From NCBI GenBank assembly GCA_041635265.1, contig JBFJJV010000008.1, forward strand, positions 1 to 43,652: DNA of 43,652 nucleotides. The letters are read 5' to 3'. Below, piece after piece: positions 26,115 to 35,148 of the stretch. The position numbers and the translations under genes were made by a program. Source of the DNA: Panacagrimonas sp041635265. GTDB taxonomy: Bacteria > Pseudomonadota > Gammaproteobacteria > Nevskiales > Nevskiaceae. The notes beneath the pieces are model-generated. The model worked only from the letters and a program-made list of their open reading frames with translations, did not search any database and had not been told where the DNA came from. Every line of letters starts with the position of its first letter. Position 1 is the first letter of the stretch.

Positions 26115-27332
26115 CTAATCGGCCTGCTGTCGTAAAAAGGTCGGGATATTCAGCACGCTTTCATCCAGCGAGTTCAGCCAGGCCGGCGCTCCACCGCCGC
26201 CAGCGACTTTCTTGACCCGGTTGATCGCAGGCGTGTCGTAATCCTGCTCAGCCGGCTGCAGCAGTGGCGGCACCGCCGGCGCAAGACGCGGCGAGGAAAT
26301 CGACACGACCTTTCGATCCTCTTCCTGACGCGCCCTTTCAGCGGCAGCCATATGCTTGGAGCCAAGGCCGGTCGCGACGACGGTGACACGCAGATCATCG
26401 CCCATGGCCTCGTCGATGCTGATGCCGAACTTCATGTCGACTTCATCGTTACCGATCTGACCGACGCGCTCCATGACCAGAGTGAGTTCCTTCTTCTTGA
26501 GGGAACCGTTGTGAGCCAGAGTCACGAGAATGCCTTTGGCATCATGCAGCTCAATGTCGTCGATCAGGGGGCAGGACAGCGCCGCCTCCACTGCTTCAAT
26601 TGCACGCCCTTCCCCTGAACCTTCGCCGATGCCCATCATGGCCATACCGCGATTAGTCATCACGGTGCGCACGTCCGCAAAATCGACACTGATTTCGCCG
26701 GGGCTGGTGATGATGCCGGAAATGCCCTGCACTGCGTTTTTGAGCACTTCGTCTGCCTTCTTGTGGCATTCGACCACGGTCATGTCTTCGGGCAGAACCA
26801 GCTGCAGTTTTTCGTTCGGAATCACGATCAGTGAGTCAACAAGGATGCGCAACTCTTCGAGGCCGCGCTCGGCTACGCCCCGGCGTTTGGGCGGCTCGAA
26901 AGCGTAGGGCTTGGTGACAACCGCCACGGTGAGTATCCCCATTTCCTTGGCGATCTCTGCGATGACTGGTGCAGCGCCGGTGCCGGTGCCGCCACCCATG
27001 CCCGCGCAAATGAACAGCAGATCGGTACCTTCGATCATTTCGCGAATAAGGTCTTTAGATTCTGACGCCGCTTCGCGCCCGCGGGCAGGGTCACTACCGG
27101 CGCCCAGACCACGCGAGCAGCGCGGCCCCAGCTGCATGATATTGGTGGTCTTGCATCGTTCCAGATGCTTGCGATCGGTGTTCGCTGCAATCAGCTCTAC
27201 ACCTTCGATTTCTGCCATCACCATTTCGTTGACGGAGTTACAGCCGCCACCGCCCACGCCAATGACACGAATTACCGCGTCCATCGGTTGTCCGTCGACG
27301 ATTTCATAAAGCTCATTAGTACGCATGTTCAT
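26115..27332 (-). CDS. ftsZ: Cell division GTPase FtsZ (divergent)
   Basis: FtsZ is the tubulin homologue that forms the division ring. From ATG 27332 (ribosome binding site GGAGGT four bases upstream) it has 405 residues; a GTG at 27338 lies inside that site. The tubulin signature GGGTGTG is at 113-119. T1 is GVGGGGCN, and the C-terminal peptide NIPTFLRQQAD that binds FtsA/ZipA is typical. The T7 loop reads ISVDFADV: the two aspartates (217, 220) are kept, but the Asn that normally precedes them (N207 in E. coli) is Ser215. The subdomain after T7 (AHNGSLKKKELTLVMERVGQ) differs strongly from E. coli. It follows ftsA after a long AT-rich gap. Confidence 0.96.
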   Translation of the reverse strand: MNMRTNELYEIVDGQPMDAVIRVIGVGGGGCNSVNEMVMAEIEGVELIAANTDRKHLERCKTTNIMQLGPRCSRGLGAGSDPARGREAASESKDLIREMIEGTDLLFICAGMGGGTGTGAAPVIAEIAKEMGILTVAVVTKPYAFEPPKRRGVAERGLEELRILVDSLIVIPNEKLQLVLPEDMTVVECHKKADEVLKNAVQGISGIITSPGEISVDFADVRTVMTNRGMAMMGIGEGSGEGRAIEAVEAALSCPLIDDIELHDAKGILVTLAHNGSLKKKELTLVMERVGQIGNDEVDMKFGISIDEAMGDDLRVTVVATGLGSKHMAAAERARQEEDRKVVSISSPRLAPAVPPLLQPAEQDYDTPAINRVKKVAGGGGAPAWLNSLDESVLNIPTFLRQQAD

Positions 27333-27386
27333 GGCCACCTCCGCCCTTGATTCTCAAAGTTGATCGTCTCATCCAATATTCGATCA

Positions 27387-27473
27387 TTTGTGATAAGAAA
27401 TTAGATTTTGCGATTTAGTTCAACTGTTTGAAATTCTACTACTTGACAAAATAATTGCAACAGTTATCACAAA
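27387..27473. repeat. Nested inverted repeats around the ftsZ promoter
   Basis: TTTGTGATAA (27387-27396) and its exact reverse complement TTATCACAAA (27464-27473) lie on both sides of the candidate ftsZ promoter. Inside them AACTGTT (27422-27428) and AACAGTT (27459-27465) form a second pair. On the right the two elements are fused (AACAGTTATCACAAA), while on the left they are 25 bases apart. They could be paired operators or arms of a leader structure. Confidence 0.6.
27433..27460 (-). promoter_or_regulatory. Candidate ftsZ promoter
   Basis: On the minus strand: -35 TTGCAA (27460-27455), a 16-base spacer, -10 TAGAAT (27438-27433). The element lies in the AT-rich ftsA-ftsZ gap, the only wide gap in the cluster before ftsZ, about 100 bases upstream of its start. 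A dedicated promoter here would raise FtsZ above the other division proteins, as is known in other bacteria. Confidence 0.5.
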
Positions 27474-27541
27474 ATATAATTCGCCTGATTTACCGCTAAT
27501 TCCGTCCTTTCACCGCACCCGATATTTGCTCTTTCACCAAC

Positions 27542-28774
27542 TTAAAAATTTCCCTTAAACCAATTGCTGACTCGCTCAATCCAGTAGGCGGCGCTGGCCG
27601 ACTCACCGTTGGAAACACGCGACTGATTCTGTGAGCGGGCGTACAGCAAGAGGCCGACTGCGGTGGAGTAAGCAGGGCTGCTCGCGACGCCGCGGGCGCC
27701 ACCGACTTCTTGCGGATGCCCCAGGCGAGTCGGCACTTCGAAAACTTCTTCCGCCAACTCGGGCACGCCCGGCATCATGGCGGCAGCTCCGGTCAATACC
27801 ACTCCGCCCGCGATGCCGTCATACCAGTCAGATCGATGAAGTTCCTTGCGTACGAAGCGAAACAATTCTTCGTAGCGCGGCCGAATGACCTCAGCCAAGG
27901 TCTTGCGCGAAAGTCGGCGCGGCGCACCGTCGGCAACACTGGGAACTTCGATTTCCTCGTCTGTCTCCACCAGTTGCGGAAGTGCGCATCCGTATTTGAT
28001 CTTGATCTCCTCAGCGGCCTGTGTCGGCGTCCGAAAAGCCACGCTGATGTCATTGGTGACTTGCTCGCCGGCAATAGGCAACACCGCGGTATGTCGCACC
28101 GAGCCGCCTCGGAAAACGGCGATATCCGATGTGCCGCCTCCGATATCAACCATGCAGATGCCCAGATCTTTTTCATCCGGCAAAAGCACCGCCATGCTGG
28201 ATGCGATGTGCTGCAGGCAGAGCTTTTCTACGTGCAGGCCGCAGGACTCGACACACTTCTGCAGATTCTGCGCTGCAGACATGGAGCCTGTAACGATATG
28301 GACCTTGGCCTCTAGTCGAACACCGAACATGCCCTCCGGCCGCAAAATGCCTTCCTGGTTATCGAGCACAAACTCCTGCGGCAAGACATGAATGACTTTC
28401 TGGTCTGCCGGGATGGCAATGGCCCTTCCCGCTTCAATAACTTTCTCAACGTCGCGATGTGAGACTTCGCGCGAACTCACCGGCACCACGCCGACCGAAT
28501 TTTGACTCTTGATGTGCGCGCCGGAGAGGCCGACATAAACCGATTGCACGCGTGCATTCGCCATCATCTCGGCTTCTTCGACCGCGCGACGAATCGACTG
28601 CACTGTCGCTTCCATATTGATCACAACACCGCGCTTGAGTCCGCGTGAGGGCTGCTGGCCGAATCCGACCACCTCGATCTTTCCACCCTGCATCAGTTCG
28701 CCTATGACACAGACGACTTTTGACGTGCCCACGTCTAGAGTCATGATCAGATTGCGCGTTTCTCGCTTACTCAT
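27542..28774 (-). CDS. ftsA: Cell division protein FtsA
   Basis: FtsA is an actin-like ATPase that ties FtsZ filaments to the membrane and starts constriction. The 410-residue product has LDVGTSKV (13-20, phosphate 1) and VDIGGGTSDIAVF (phosphate 2). It ends in an amphipathic helix (YWIERVSNWFKGNF), the membrane-targeting sequence. The start is ATG 28774, with AGGGAG seven bases upstream; it overlaps the ftsQ stop as ATGA. A longer frame to 28810 is not needed. The next gene, ftsZ, is 209 bases away. Confidence 0.97.
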   Translation of the reverse strand: MSKRETRNLIMTLDVGTSKVVCVIGELMQGGKIEVVGFGQQPSRGLKRGVVINMEATVQSIRRAVEEAEMMANARVQSVYVGLSGAHIKSQNSVGVVPVSSREVSHRDVEKVIEAGRAIAIPADQKVIHVLPQEFVLDNQEGILRPEGMFGVRLEAKVHIVTGSMSAAQNLQKCVESCGLHVEKLCLQHIASSMAVLLPDEKDLGICMVDIGGGTSDIAVFRGGSVRHTAVLPIAGEQVTNDISVAFRTPTQAAEEIKIKYGCALPQLVETDEEIEVPSVADGAPRRLSRKTLAEVIRPRYEELFRFVRKELHRSDWYDGIAGGVVLTGAAAMMPGVPELAEEVFEVPTRLGHPQEVGGARGVASSPAYSTAVGLLLYARSQNQSRVSNGESASAAYWIERVSNWFKGNF

Positions 28775-29517
28775 TTGTTGCTCCCTGGATCGAGTGCAGC
28801 TTGTCGCCAACCCACCGCGAATCCGTTTGTATATCTAAGGTCGATGTATTCGATTTGTTGCCAACGGCCATTCAGCGCGTGAATGCCCGCGCCCAGGAGC
28901 GCCGGCAGTCGCGCGTCCGGCTGAGCTTTACCAAATCTGATCTCGATGTTGTTACGAGTTCTGGCGCTCCACTGCCCTCTGGTATTCAAGCGCAGAGACT
29001 CCAAATCGAGCGGCGTTCCCGCTAACGCGGCCGAGATTCTCGTCCACGTGTGCATCACCTCGGATTCATGTCCCTGCCGCCCACCTAACTGCGGCAAGCC
29101 CGTCGGAATTTCTTCCGGGCGCGGCGTAAACGAATTCGAGTCCTCGTCCAATACGGAAGTCTCATTCCAGCGCGCGATCGCATTTCGTTCCTGAACTTGA
29201 ACGAGCAACTGGCCAGGCCATTTGCGCTCCACTTTTACATGAGCAACCCAGGGCAATTCGGCGACAGCACTTGCGATACCACTAATGTCTGCAGCAAAGA
29301 AATTTGCCTCGAGCATTGGCTTGGCAATACGGCGAATTTCTTCCGGTTGAAGCTTATCGAAATTGCCGCGGATTTCGAGCTGCGTCAGCGGCGCATCCAA
29401 GGGCACGATCCAGTATGAGCCGCCGATTGCGCCTATGATCAGCAACAAGACGAAGACAATTCTCCACACATCGATCTGCAGTGAGTTTGAGGCATTCATG
29501 GTCATTGCGTTACTCAT
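28771..29517 (-). CDS. ftsQ: Cell division protein FtsQ
   Basis: FtsQ is a single-pass inner membrane protein that links early and late division proteins through FtsB/FtsL. The 248-residue product has a short cytoplasmic tail, one helix (about 17-38, VWRIVFVLLLIIGAIGGSYWIV), a POTRA domain starting at LTQLEIRGNFDKL (about 44-115) and a C-terminal beta domain. ATG 29517 overlaps the end of ddlB by eight bases. Met5 and Met7 are alternative starts. Sequence divergence is normal for FtsQ. Confidence 0.95.
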   Translation of the reverse strand: MSNAMTMNASNSLQIDVWRIVFVLLLIIGAIGGSYWIVPLDAPLTQLEIRGNFDKLQPEEIRRIAKPMLEANFFAADISGIASAVAELPWVAHVKVERKWPGQLLVQVQERNAIARWNETSVLDEDSNSFTPRPEEIPTGLPQLGGRQGHESEVMHTWTRISAALAGTPLDLESLRLNTRGQWSARTRNNIEIRFGKAQPDARLPALLGAGIHALNGRWQQIEYIDLRYTNGFAVGWRQAALDPGSNK

Positions 29518-30481
29518 TCGCCAGACCTGAATGCGGGAACGAAGTTTCCAGAACCACCAAACACAGCTCGGGAAAATCTATGCCTGCCTGTCTGGCCGCC
29601 ATCGGCACCAGAGAGTGCGAAGTCATGCCCGGAACCAGATTGGCCTCGATCAACCATGGCCGATTTTGGGTATCGAGCATGAAGTCAATTCGCCCCCAAC
29701 CCGTCGCGCCTAGCGAACGAAATGCCTGCAAACAAAGGCCTTGCAATCGCTCTTCTGTTTCGGCGTCCAGACCCGAGGGGCAGTGATAGCGGGTGCGATC
29801 TGACACATACTTGGCGTGATAGTCGTAGAACTCGCCGTCGGGATCAATGCGCACCAGAGGCAGAGCGCGATCAGCCAAAACGGCGCAAGTAAATTCGGAT
29901 TTGCTGACGCCACTATCAACGAATTCCTCGGCCATGACCGTGTTGGCCTTACCCCGAGCGAGCGCCAGCGCTGCGTCAAACTGCGCTGCTGACTTGACCT
30001 TGCTGATTCCAACGCTCGAGCCCTCGCATGCTGGTTTCAGAATAAACGGGAACCCGAATTGCTCTGCCGCCCGGATCAGATCCTCTTTGCGATCGACCCG
30101 AATATAGGCGGGCGTTGGCAGGCCGTCTGCTTTCCAGACCGCCTTGGAACGAAGCTTGTCCATGGCCAGCGCGGACGCCAGAACATCTGCGCCGGTGCAC
30201 GGCATTTGCATCACTTGCATGACCGCCCTGAGCACGCCATCTTCGCCGCCGGTGCCATGAACAATGTTGAAGACGCGATCGAATCCCTGAGAGCGGAGTG
30301 TCAGCAAGTTCTCGCGGCTCACATCGATCGCATACGCATCCACTTTTCGGGAACACAGGGCCTGATGCACGGCCTTGCCGCTGAGCAGCGAAATTTCGCG
30401 CTCGGCTGACCAGCCGCCCATGAGGACAGCGACCCTGCCAAATTCACTGGGGTCGGTGAGCTTGGCCCTATTCCTGCTCAC
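29510..30481 (-). CDS. ddlB: D-alanine--D-alanine ligase
   Basis: Ddl makes the D-Ala-D-Ala dipeptide that MurF adds to the peptidoglycan precursor. The 323-residue ATP-grasp protein has HGTGGEDG, the GSSVGIS loop (PACEGSSVGISKV) and the C-terminal metal site EANLVPGMTSHS. In many homologues the last reads EVNTxPGMTSHS; the metal-binding Asn is kept. The Tyr of DYHAKYVSDRTRYHCP is present, as in D-Ala-D-Ala rather than D-Ala-D-lactate enzymes. The start is GTG 30481, overlapping the murB stop as GTGA. Confidence 0.96.
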   Translation of the reverse strand: MSRNRAKLTDPSEFGRVAVLMGGWSAEREISLLSGKAVHQALCSRKVDAYAIDVSRENLLTLRSQGFDRVFNIVHGTGGEDGVLRAVMQVMQMPCTGADVLASALAMDKLRSKAVWKADGLPTPAYIRVDRKEDLIRAAEQFGFPFILKPACEGSSVGISKVKSAAQFDAALALARGKANTVMAEEFVDSGVSKSEFTCAVLADRALPLVRIDPDGEFYDYHAKYVSDRTRYHCPSGLDAETEERLQGLCLQAFRSLGATGWGRIDFMLDTQNRPWLIEANLVPGMTSHSLVPMAARQAGIDFPELCLVVLETSFPHSGLANE

Positions 30482-31452
30482 AACGCCTCTCCAACAATCC
30501 GCACTTCAGGGATGAGATCGACACCGCTCTTTTTTTGAACAGTCGCCCGCACGTGATTGATCAGACGCTCAACGTCTGCAGCGAGCGCTCCATCGTCGGT
30601 GACGATGAAATTGGCGTGCAGGACTGAAACTTCAGCACCTCCAATTCGATACGCCTTGAGACCGCATTGCTCAATCAATCGCGCTGCGTAGTCACCCGAT
30701 GGGTTGCGGAAGGTGCTGCCTGCGCTACGTTTTCCGACCGGCTGCGTGGCTTTTCGTTTTGTCAGCCATTCCTTGGTCAGGCGCGCATGCGCGCCATCTT
30801 CGTCTGCCTCTACGCGGAATCGCGCACCGAGAAAGCCGGCGACGCCACTTGGCATCTCAATGTGGCGATAACTGAATTGAAACTCTGATGCTTCCAGCCA
30901 AGCTGTGCGACCGTCACGATAAAGCACCTCCACACCGAGCACATTTGTCCAGGTCTCCGATCCCCAGGCCCCGGCGTTCATTGCCAGCGCTCCGCCAACG
31001 GTACCAGGGATGCCTGCCATGAAACCCAGCCCAGAGCGCTTTAGACGCTGAGCAAATTTGCACAGCCGTGCGCAATGCACCCCGGCTTCAGCATAAATTT
31101 CACGAGGCCCAGCGTCAGCAAGACCATCAAGTGCCCCGTGCAGCGAGATGACCGTGCCCGGCCAGCCGCCATCACGAACCAGAAGATTGCTGCCCAGACC
31201 AAGCCAGAGCAAATCTTCCTGCTCAGGCAGCCCGCGAACATAGCTGATCAAGTCATCTCGATCCGCCGGTTCAAAATAATGATGCGCCGCGCCGCCGACA
31301 CGCCAGCTGGTATGCGCGGCCAGTGACTCGTTTTTGAGCAGCAGGCCGCGCGCCGGAGGCAGGCCAGACGACAGCGACCCTGGTTTGCCAGTGCTGACTC
31401 GGTGAAGAGTCTGGCGCGCTTTTTCTCCCCCCCTTTTCTTCGACGCGTTCAT
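30478..31452 (-). CDS. murB: UDP-N-acetylenolpyruvoylglucosamine reductase
   Basis: MurB reduces UDP-GlcNAc-enolpyruvate to UDP-MurNAc with NADPH and FAD. The 324-residue protein has the FAD-binding GLGSNLLVRDGG and GIPGTVGGALAMNAGAWG. The catalytic serine segment KRSAGSTFRNP and a late Glu (PEVRIVG) follow. The SAGSTFRNP form and length fit the shorter type II MurB found inside dcw clusters rather than E. coli type I. ATG 31452 overlaps the murC stop (ATGA). The first 35 residues are basic and not conserved; a later start is possible but less supported. Confidence 0.96.
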   Translation of the reverse strand: MNASKKRGGEKARQTLHRVSTGKPGSLSSGLPPARGLLLKNESLAAHTSWRVGGAAHHYFEPADRDDLISYVRGLPEQEDLLWLGLGSNLLVRDGGWPGTVISLHGALDGLADAGPREIYAEAGVHCARLCKFAQRLKRSGLGFMAGIPGTVGGALAMNAGAWGSETWTNVLGVEVLYRDGRTAWLEASEFQFSYRHIEMPSGVAGFLGARFRVEADEDGAHARLTKEWLTKRKATQPVGKRSAGSTFRNPSGDYAARLIEQCGLKAYRIGGAEVSVLHANFIVTDDGALAADVERLINHVRATVQKKSGVDLIPEVRIVGEAL

Positions 31453-32870
31453 TGTGCAGCCCCGACCTCTTGCGCGAGAATGCCTGCCGCTGCGCCAACA
31501 TCGCCAGCGCCGATGGTCAAGAGCAGGTCGCCATCCCTGAGCACGCCGATACAGGCAGCGGGCAATTCGGCAACGGATTTTACGTAGACCGGCTCGACCT
31601 TGCCTCGCGCGCGGATTCCACGTGCCAGATCACGGGCTTCGGCACCGGCAATTGGCGCTTCTCCGGCGGCATAGACTTCAAGCAGCAGCAGCGCATCCAC
31701 GCCCGACAGGATTTCGCAAAAATCATCGAACAGATCACGCGTACGGCTATATCGATGTGGTTGAAACGCAACAACGAGTCGCTTGTCAGGATAGGCGGCT
31801 CGCATAGCCTGAAAGGTTGCCGCCAGCTCTCTGGGGTGATGGCCGTAGTCGTCGACCAGCCAGACACGCTGCCCCGCAATATGCATCTCACCGTGGGATT
31901 CGCAGCGGCGTCCAATGCCTTGGAACTCGAGCAAGGCCTTACGAATCGCGGCGGGGGTCACACCCAACTCATGTGCAATTGCAACCGCAGCCAGTGCGTT
32001 CTGCACATTGTGCAATCCGGGCAAATTCAGATGCAGCGGCACGCGCGCGCCATCTCGCCATACGGCGACAAAGTCATGACCCTGGCCGCTTGCAAACACC
32101 TGCTCTGCGCGCACGTCGGCGCCTTCATCAAGACCGTAGGTCAGCAGCGGCCGACCGATTCGTGGGATCAACTCTCGCACCACAGGATCATCAACACAGA
32201 GCACAGCCAGACCGTAAAACGGCAGCCGATGGAGAAACTCCACAAAGGTTTCTTTTAGCGTCTCAAAATTTCCGCCATAAGTTTCCAGGTGATCCGCATC
32301 GACATTGGTCACAGCGGCGATCATTGGCGTCAGATGGAGGAACGAAGCATCACTCTCGTCGGCTTCGGCCACCAGATAGCCCCCGGCGCCCAGCTTGGCA
32401 TTGGTGCCAGCGCTCTTGACCTTGCCACCCACAACAAAGGTTGGATCAAGGCCACCTTCGGCCAGAACTGCTGCAACCAGACTCGTGGTGCTTGTTTTTC
32501 CGTGAGTACCCGCAATGGCAATGCCATGACGGAACCGCATGAGTTCAGCGAGCATTTCCGCACGCCTCACGACCGGAATTCGTTTTTCGCGTGCGTACGC
32601 AATCTCGGGGTTTGCACCCTGTATGGCAGTTGAGACCACGATGACATCCGCGCCGTGTGCGTTCTCCCGAGCATGTCCAATATTGATAGAGGCGCCCAGA
32701 TTGCTTAGTCGCTGGGTTGCTGCACTCAGCTTGAGGTCGGTTCCTGAAACCTCGTATCCCAGATTGAGCAAAACCTCGGCAATTCCGGCCATGCCGATGC
32801 CGCCAATGCCCAGCATATGAATGCGGCGGACGCGGCGCATGGCCAATTGATTTCCAGGTAAGGCCATCAT
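31449..32870 (-). CDS. murC: UDP-N-acetylmuramate--L-alanine ligase
   Basis: MurC adds L-Ala to UDP-MurNAc, the first amino acid of the stem peptide. The 473-residue Mur ligase has the N-terminal Rossmann motif GIGGIGMAG (21-29), the ATP loop GTHGKTST (121-128), DEADESDASF-like EADESDASF and YGHHPRE in the C-terminal domain. ATG 32870 overlaps the murG stop as ATGA and follows GGAG in the murG end. All catalytic features are intact. Confidence 0.98.
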   Translation of the reverse strand: MMALPGNQLAMRRVRRIHMLGIGGIGMAGIAEVLLNLGYEVSGTDLKLSAATQRLSNLGASINIGHARENAHGADVIVVSTAIQGANPEIAYAREKRIPVVRRAEMLAELMRFRHGIAIAGTHGKTSTTSLVAAVLAEGGLDPTFVVGGKVKSAGTNAKLGAGGYLVAEADESDASFLHLTPMIAAVTNVDADHLETYGGNFETLKETFVEFLHRLPFYGLAVLCVDDPVVRELIPRIGRPLLTYGLDEGADVRAEQVFASGQGHDFVAVWRDGARVPLHLNLPGLHNVQNALAAVAIAHELGVTPAAIRKALLEFQGIGRRCESHGEMHIAGQRVWLVDDYGHHPRELAATFQAMRAAYPDKRLVVAFQPHRYSRTRDLFDDFCEILSGVDALLLLEVYAAGEAPIAGAEARDLARGIRARGKVEPVYVKSVAELPAACIGVLRDGDLLLTIGAGDVGAAAGILAQEVGAAQ

Positions 32871-33955
32871 GCCTCTGCTCCGCCAACGCGCTGACAGTTA
32901 TCGGCAATCACTGCACAGGCATCGCTCCAGGCATTGCGTCGAGCAGCCTGCGCCATTTCGATCAGGCGTGTTCGATCCGACAGTAGTTCAGTCAATTCAG
33001 AGGCCAGGGCTTCTGCGCTCAGGTCCGACTCTGCGATCATTCGCGCCGCATTGACCGAGGTCAGAAACTGAGCATTTCTCGTCTGATGGTCATCAACTGC
33101 AAAAGGAAAGGGCACGAGCAGCGACGCGCATCCTGCTGCCGACAATTCCGCTATGGTCGATGCGCCTGCACGACACAACACGAGATCTGCCTCGGCAAAG
33201 GCACTCGGCACATCTTCGATAAAGGCCTCGATCTGAGCGCTGACACCGGCTTTCTCGTACGCATCCCGAGCCAGCGCCAGTGTTCGCCCGGCCTGATGCC
33301 GCACCCGGGGTCGAATATCCGGATCGATCAATGCCAACGCGGCGGGGACCTGAAGATTCAATGCGCGCGCGCCCTGACTGCCACCGATAACCAGCAGGTG
33401 GGAAATCCCGCCTGCACGCTCGGATAAACGCTCGGAAGGATCGGCCAATTGCGCAAAACCTTCGCGCACCGGATTACCCACCGTCCTCGCCTGCTTGAAG
33501 GTGCCTGGAAATGCCTCCATCACTTCGATAGCGAAACGAGACAGCAGACGATTGGTCATTCCTGGCGTGGCATTCTGCTCGTGAATGAGCAGCGGGATGT
33601 TGCGCAACCATGCTGCAATCCCACCCGGCCCGGCGGCAAAGCCGCCCATACCCAGAACCGCATTCGGTTTCTGCCTGGAGAGAATCTTCCACGCTTGGGT
33701 GATTGCGCGAAGCAGCTTCAGCGGCGCCCCTAGCAGGGTGACCAAGCCCTTGCCGCGTAGACCCGTGACGTTCACGAATTCGATCGCAAATCCCTGCTGG
33801 GGGACAGTGCGCGATTCGAAGGAATCCGGCGCCCCCATCCAAACCACTTCATGTCCCCGTCGGCGCAGTTCATGGGCCACGGCCAGTGCCGGAAATACAT
33901 GGCCACCAGTGCCGCCAGCCATAATCAGAAATTTCATAGGGGATATCGCGCTCAC
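32867..33955 (-). CDS. murG: Lipid II synthase MurG (GlcNAc transferase)
   Basis: MurG adds GlcNAc to lipid I at the inner face of the cytoplasmic membrane, giving lipid II. The 362-residue GT-B protein has GGTGGHVFPALA near the N-terminus, IHEQNATPGMTNRLL, GGSQGARALN and LCRAGASTIAEL for UDP-GlcNAc binding. The start is GTG 33955, overlapping the ftsW stop (GTGA); an in-frame ATG six codons later (MKFLIMAGGTGGH, 33937) is an alternative closer to the usual N-terminus. Confidence 0.97.
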   Translation of the reverse strand: MSAISPMKFLIMAGGTGGHVFPALAVAHELRRRGHEVVWMGAPDSFESRTVPQQGFAIEFVNVTGLRGKGLVTLLGAPLKLLRAITQAWKILSRQKPNAVLGMGGFAAGPGGIAAWLRNIPLLIHEQNATPGMTNRLLSRFAIEVMEAFPGTFKQARTVGNPVREGFAQLADPSERLSERAGGISHLLVIGGSQGARALNLQVPAALALIDPDIRPRVRHQAGRTLALARDAYEKAGVSAQIEAFIEDVPSAFAEADLVLCRAGASTIAELSAAGCASLLVPFPFAVDDHQTRNAQFLTSVNAARMIAESDLSAEALASELTELLSDRTRLIEMAQAARRNAWSDACAVIADNCQRVGGAEA

Positions 33956-35148
33956 GGTCGTTTCCCCGCCCGCTCCAGCTTTAGCCGGTTTTCGTAATCA
34001 GCCCTCAGGATCAGACCCAGCATGACCAACACGGTAATCAGCGAAGATCCGCCATAGCTCATCAGCGGCAAGGTCAGCCCCTTGGTCGGCAGTGCGCCCA
34101 TATTGACGCCCATATTGATCAGGGATTGCAGGCCAAGCCACACGGTCAGGCCATAGACGAGACAGGCCTGGAATTTCTCACCCAGAGCTTCAGCCGTGGC
34201 GCCGATGACGAATCCGCGCCAGACCATGACTGCGAAAAGAATGATGAGAATGCTCACACCCAGCAGGCCAAACTCTTCGGCAAGAATCGCGAAAATGAAG
34301 TCGGTGTGCATCTCAGGCAAATACAGCAGTTTCTGCACGCTATTGCCTAGCCCGACTCCGGTCCATTCGCCGCGCCCGATCGCGATCAGTGAATTGCCCA
34401 ACTGCCATCCTGCGTTCTCCATATCCGCAAAGGGATTGGTGAAATTGAGCAATCTGCGCACACGGTAGGCCTCTGCGACGGCGATGAGCGCCAAAGCAGC
34501 AGTGGCGAGACCCACAATGCCCAGCAAATAGATCAAGCGCGCGCCGCCGAGGAACAACATGATGAAGGCAACCGCAATCAGTATTGCCGTCGCGCCAAAG
34601 TCAGGCTCGAACAACAGCAAAACGGCTGCTGTCATCAAGGGCACAAAGGGCACGATCAGGCCGCTGAGCGTGTTCTGCAGCTGCGCTTGGCGGCGCACGA
34701 TGTAGCCGGCCAGATACATGATGAGCGCCAGGCGCGCTGGCTCGGAAGCCTGGATACGAATGAACTCCAGGTCGATCCAACGTCTGGCATTGTTTACTTT
34801 GATACCGATGCCGGGAATCAGCACCACCAACAAAAGAATCAGGCCCAGCACCGCGAGGAGGCCGCTCTTGCGCTCCCATACGTGCATGGGCACCAGAAAT
34901 GCGGCCCATGCAGCGATACCGCCTACTCCAATAAACATGAGCTGGCGGTAGAAATAGTAGAAGGGTTCGCCGGCAACCCTTTGTGCCTGCGCCACCGAAG
35001 CAGAAGCGACCATAATCAGCCCCCAGGCCATCACGGTCGCGGCAGCAGCGCACAGCCAAGGATCAAGTCCGACGCGCGCGCGTGGCAGGGGCAGCGTCAG
35101 CTGCTGGGGCTCGGTATTCCATCTAGGCAGGGCGGATAGCAAGCTCAT
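33952..35148 (-). CDS. ftsW: Septal peptidoglycan polymerase FtsW
   Basis: FtsW is the SEDS-family glycosyltransferase that polymerises lipid II at the septum together with FtsI. The 398-residue product has about ten membrane helices and the family signature near the C-terminus (ALPTKGLTLPLMSYGGSSLI). The conserved RRWIDL segment after the fourth helix is also present. I chose ATG 35148 because it overlaps the murD stop as ATGA, like nearly all junctions here; ATG 35166 would add six residues but has no ribosome binding site. Confidence 0.96.
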   Translation of the reverse strand: MSLLSALPRWNTEPQQLTLPLPRARVGLDPWLCAAAATVMAWGLIMVASASVAQAQRVAGEPFYYFYRQLMFIGVGGIAAWAAFLVPMHVWERKSGLLAVLGLILLLVVLIPGIGIKVNNARRWIDLEFIRIQASEPARLALIMYLAGYIVRRQAQLQNTLSGLIVPFVPLMTAAVLLLFEPDFGATAILIAVAFIMLFLGGARLIYLLGIVGLATAALALIAVAEAYRVRRLLNFTNPFADMENAGWQLGNSLIAIGRGEWTGVGLGNSVQKLLYLPEMHTDFIFAILAEEFGLLGVSILIILFAVMVWRGFVIGATAEALGEKFQACLVYGLTVWLGLQSLINMGVNMGALPTKGLTLPLMSYGGSSLITVLVMLGLILRADYENRLKLERAGKRP

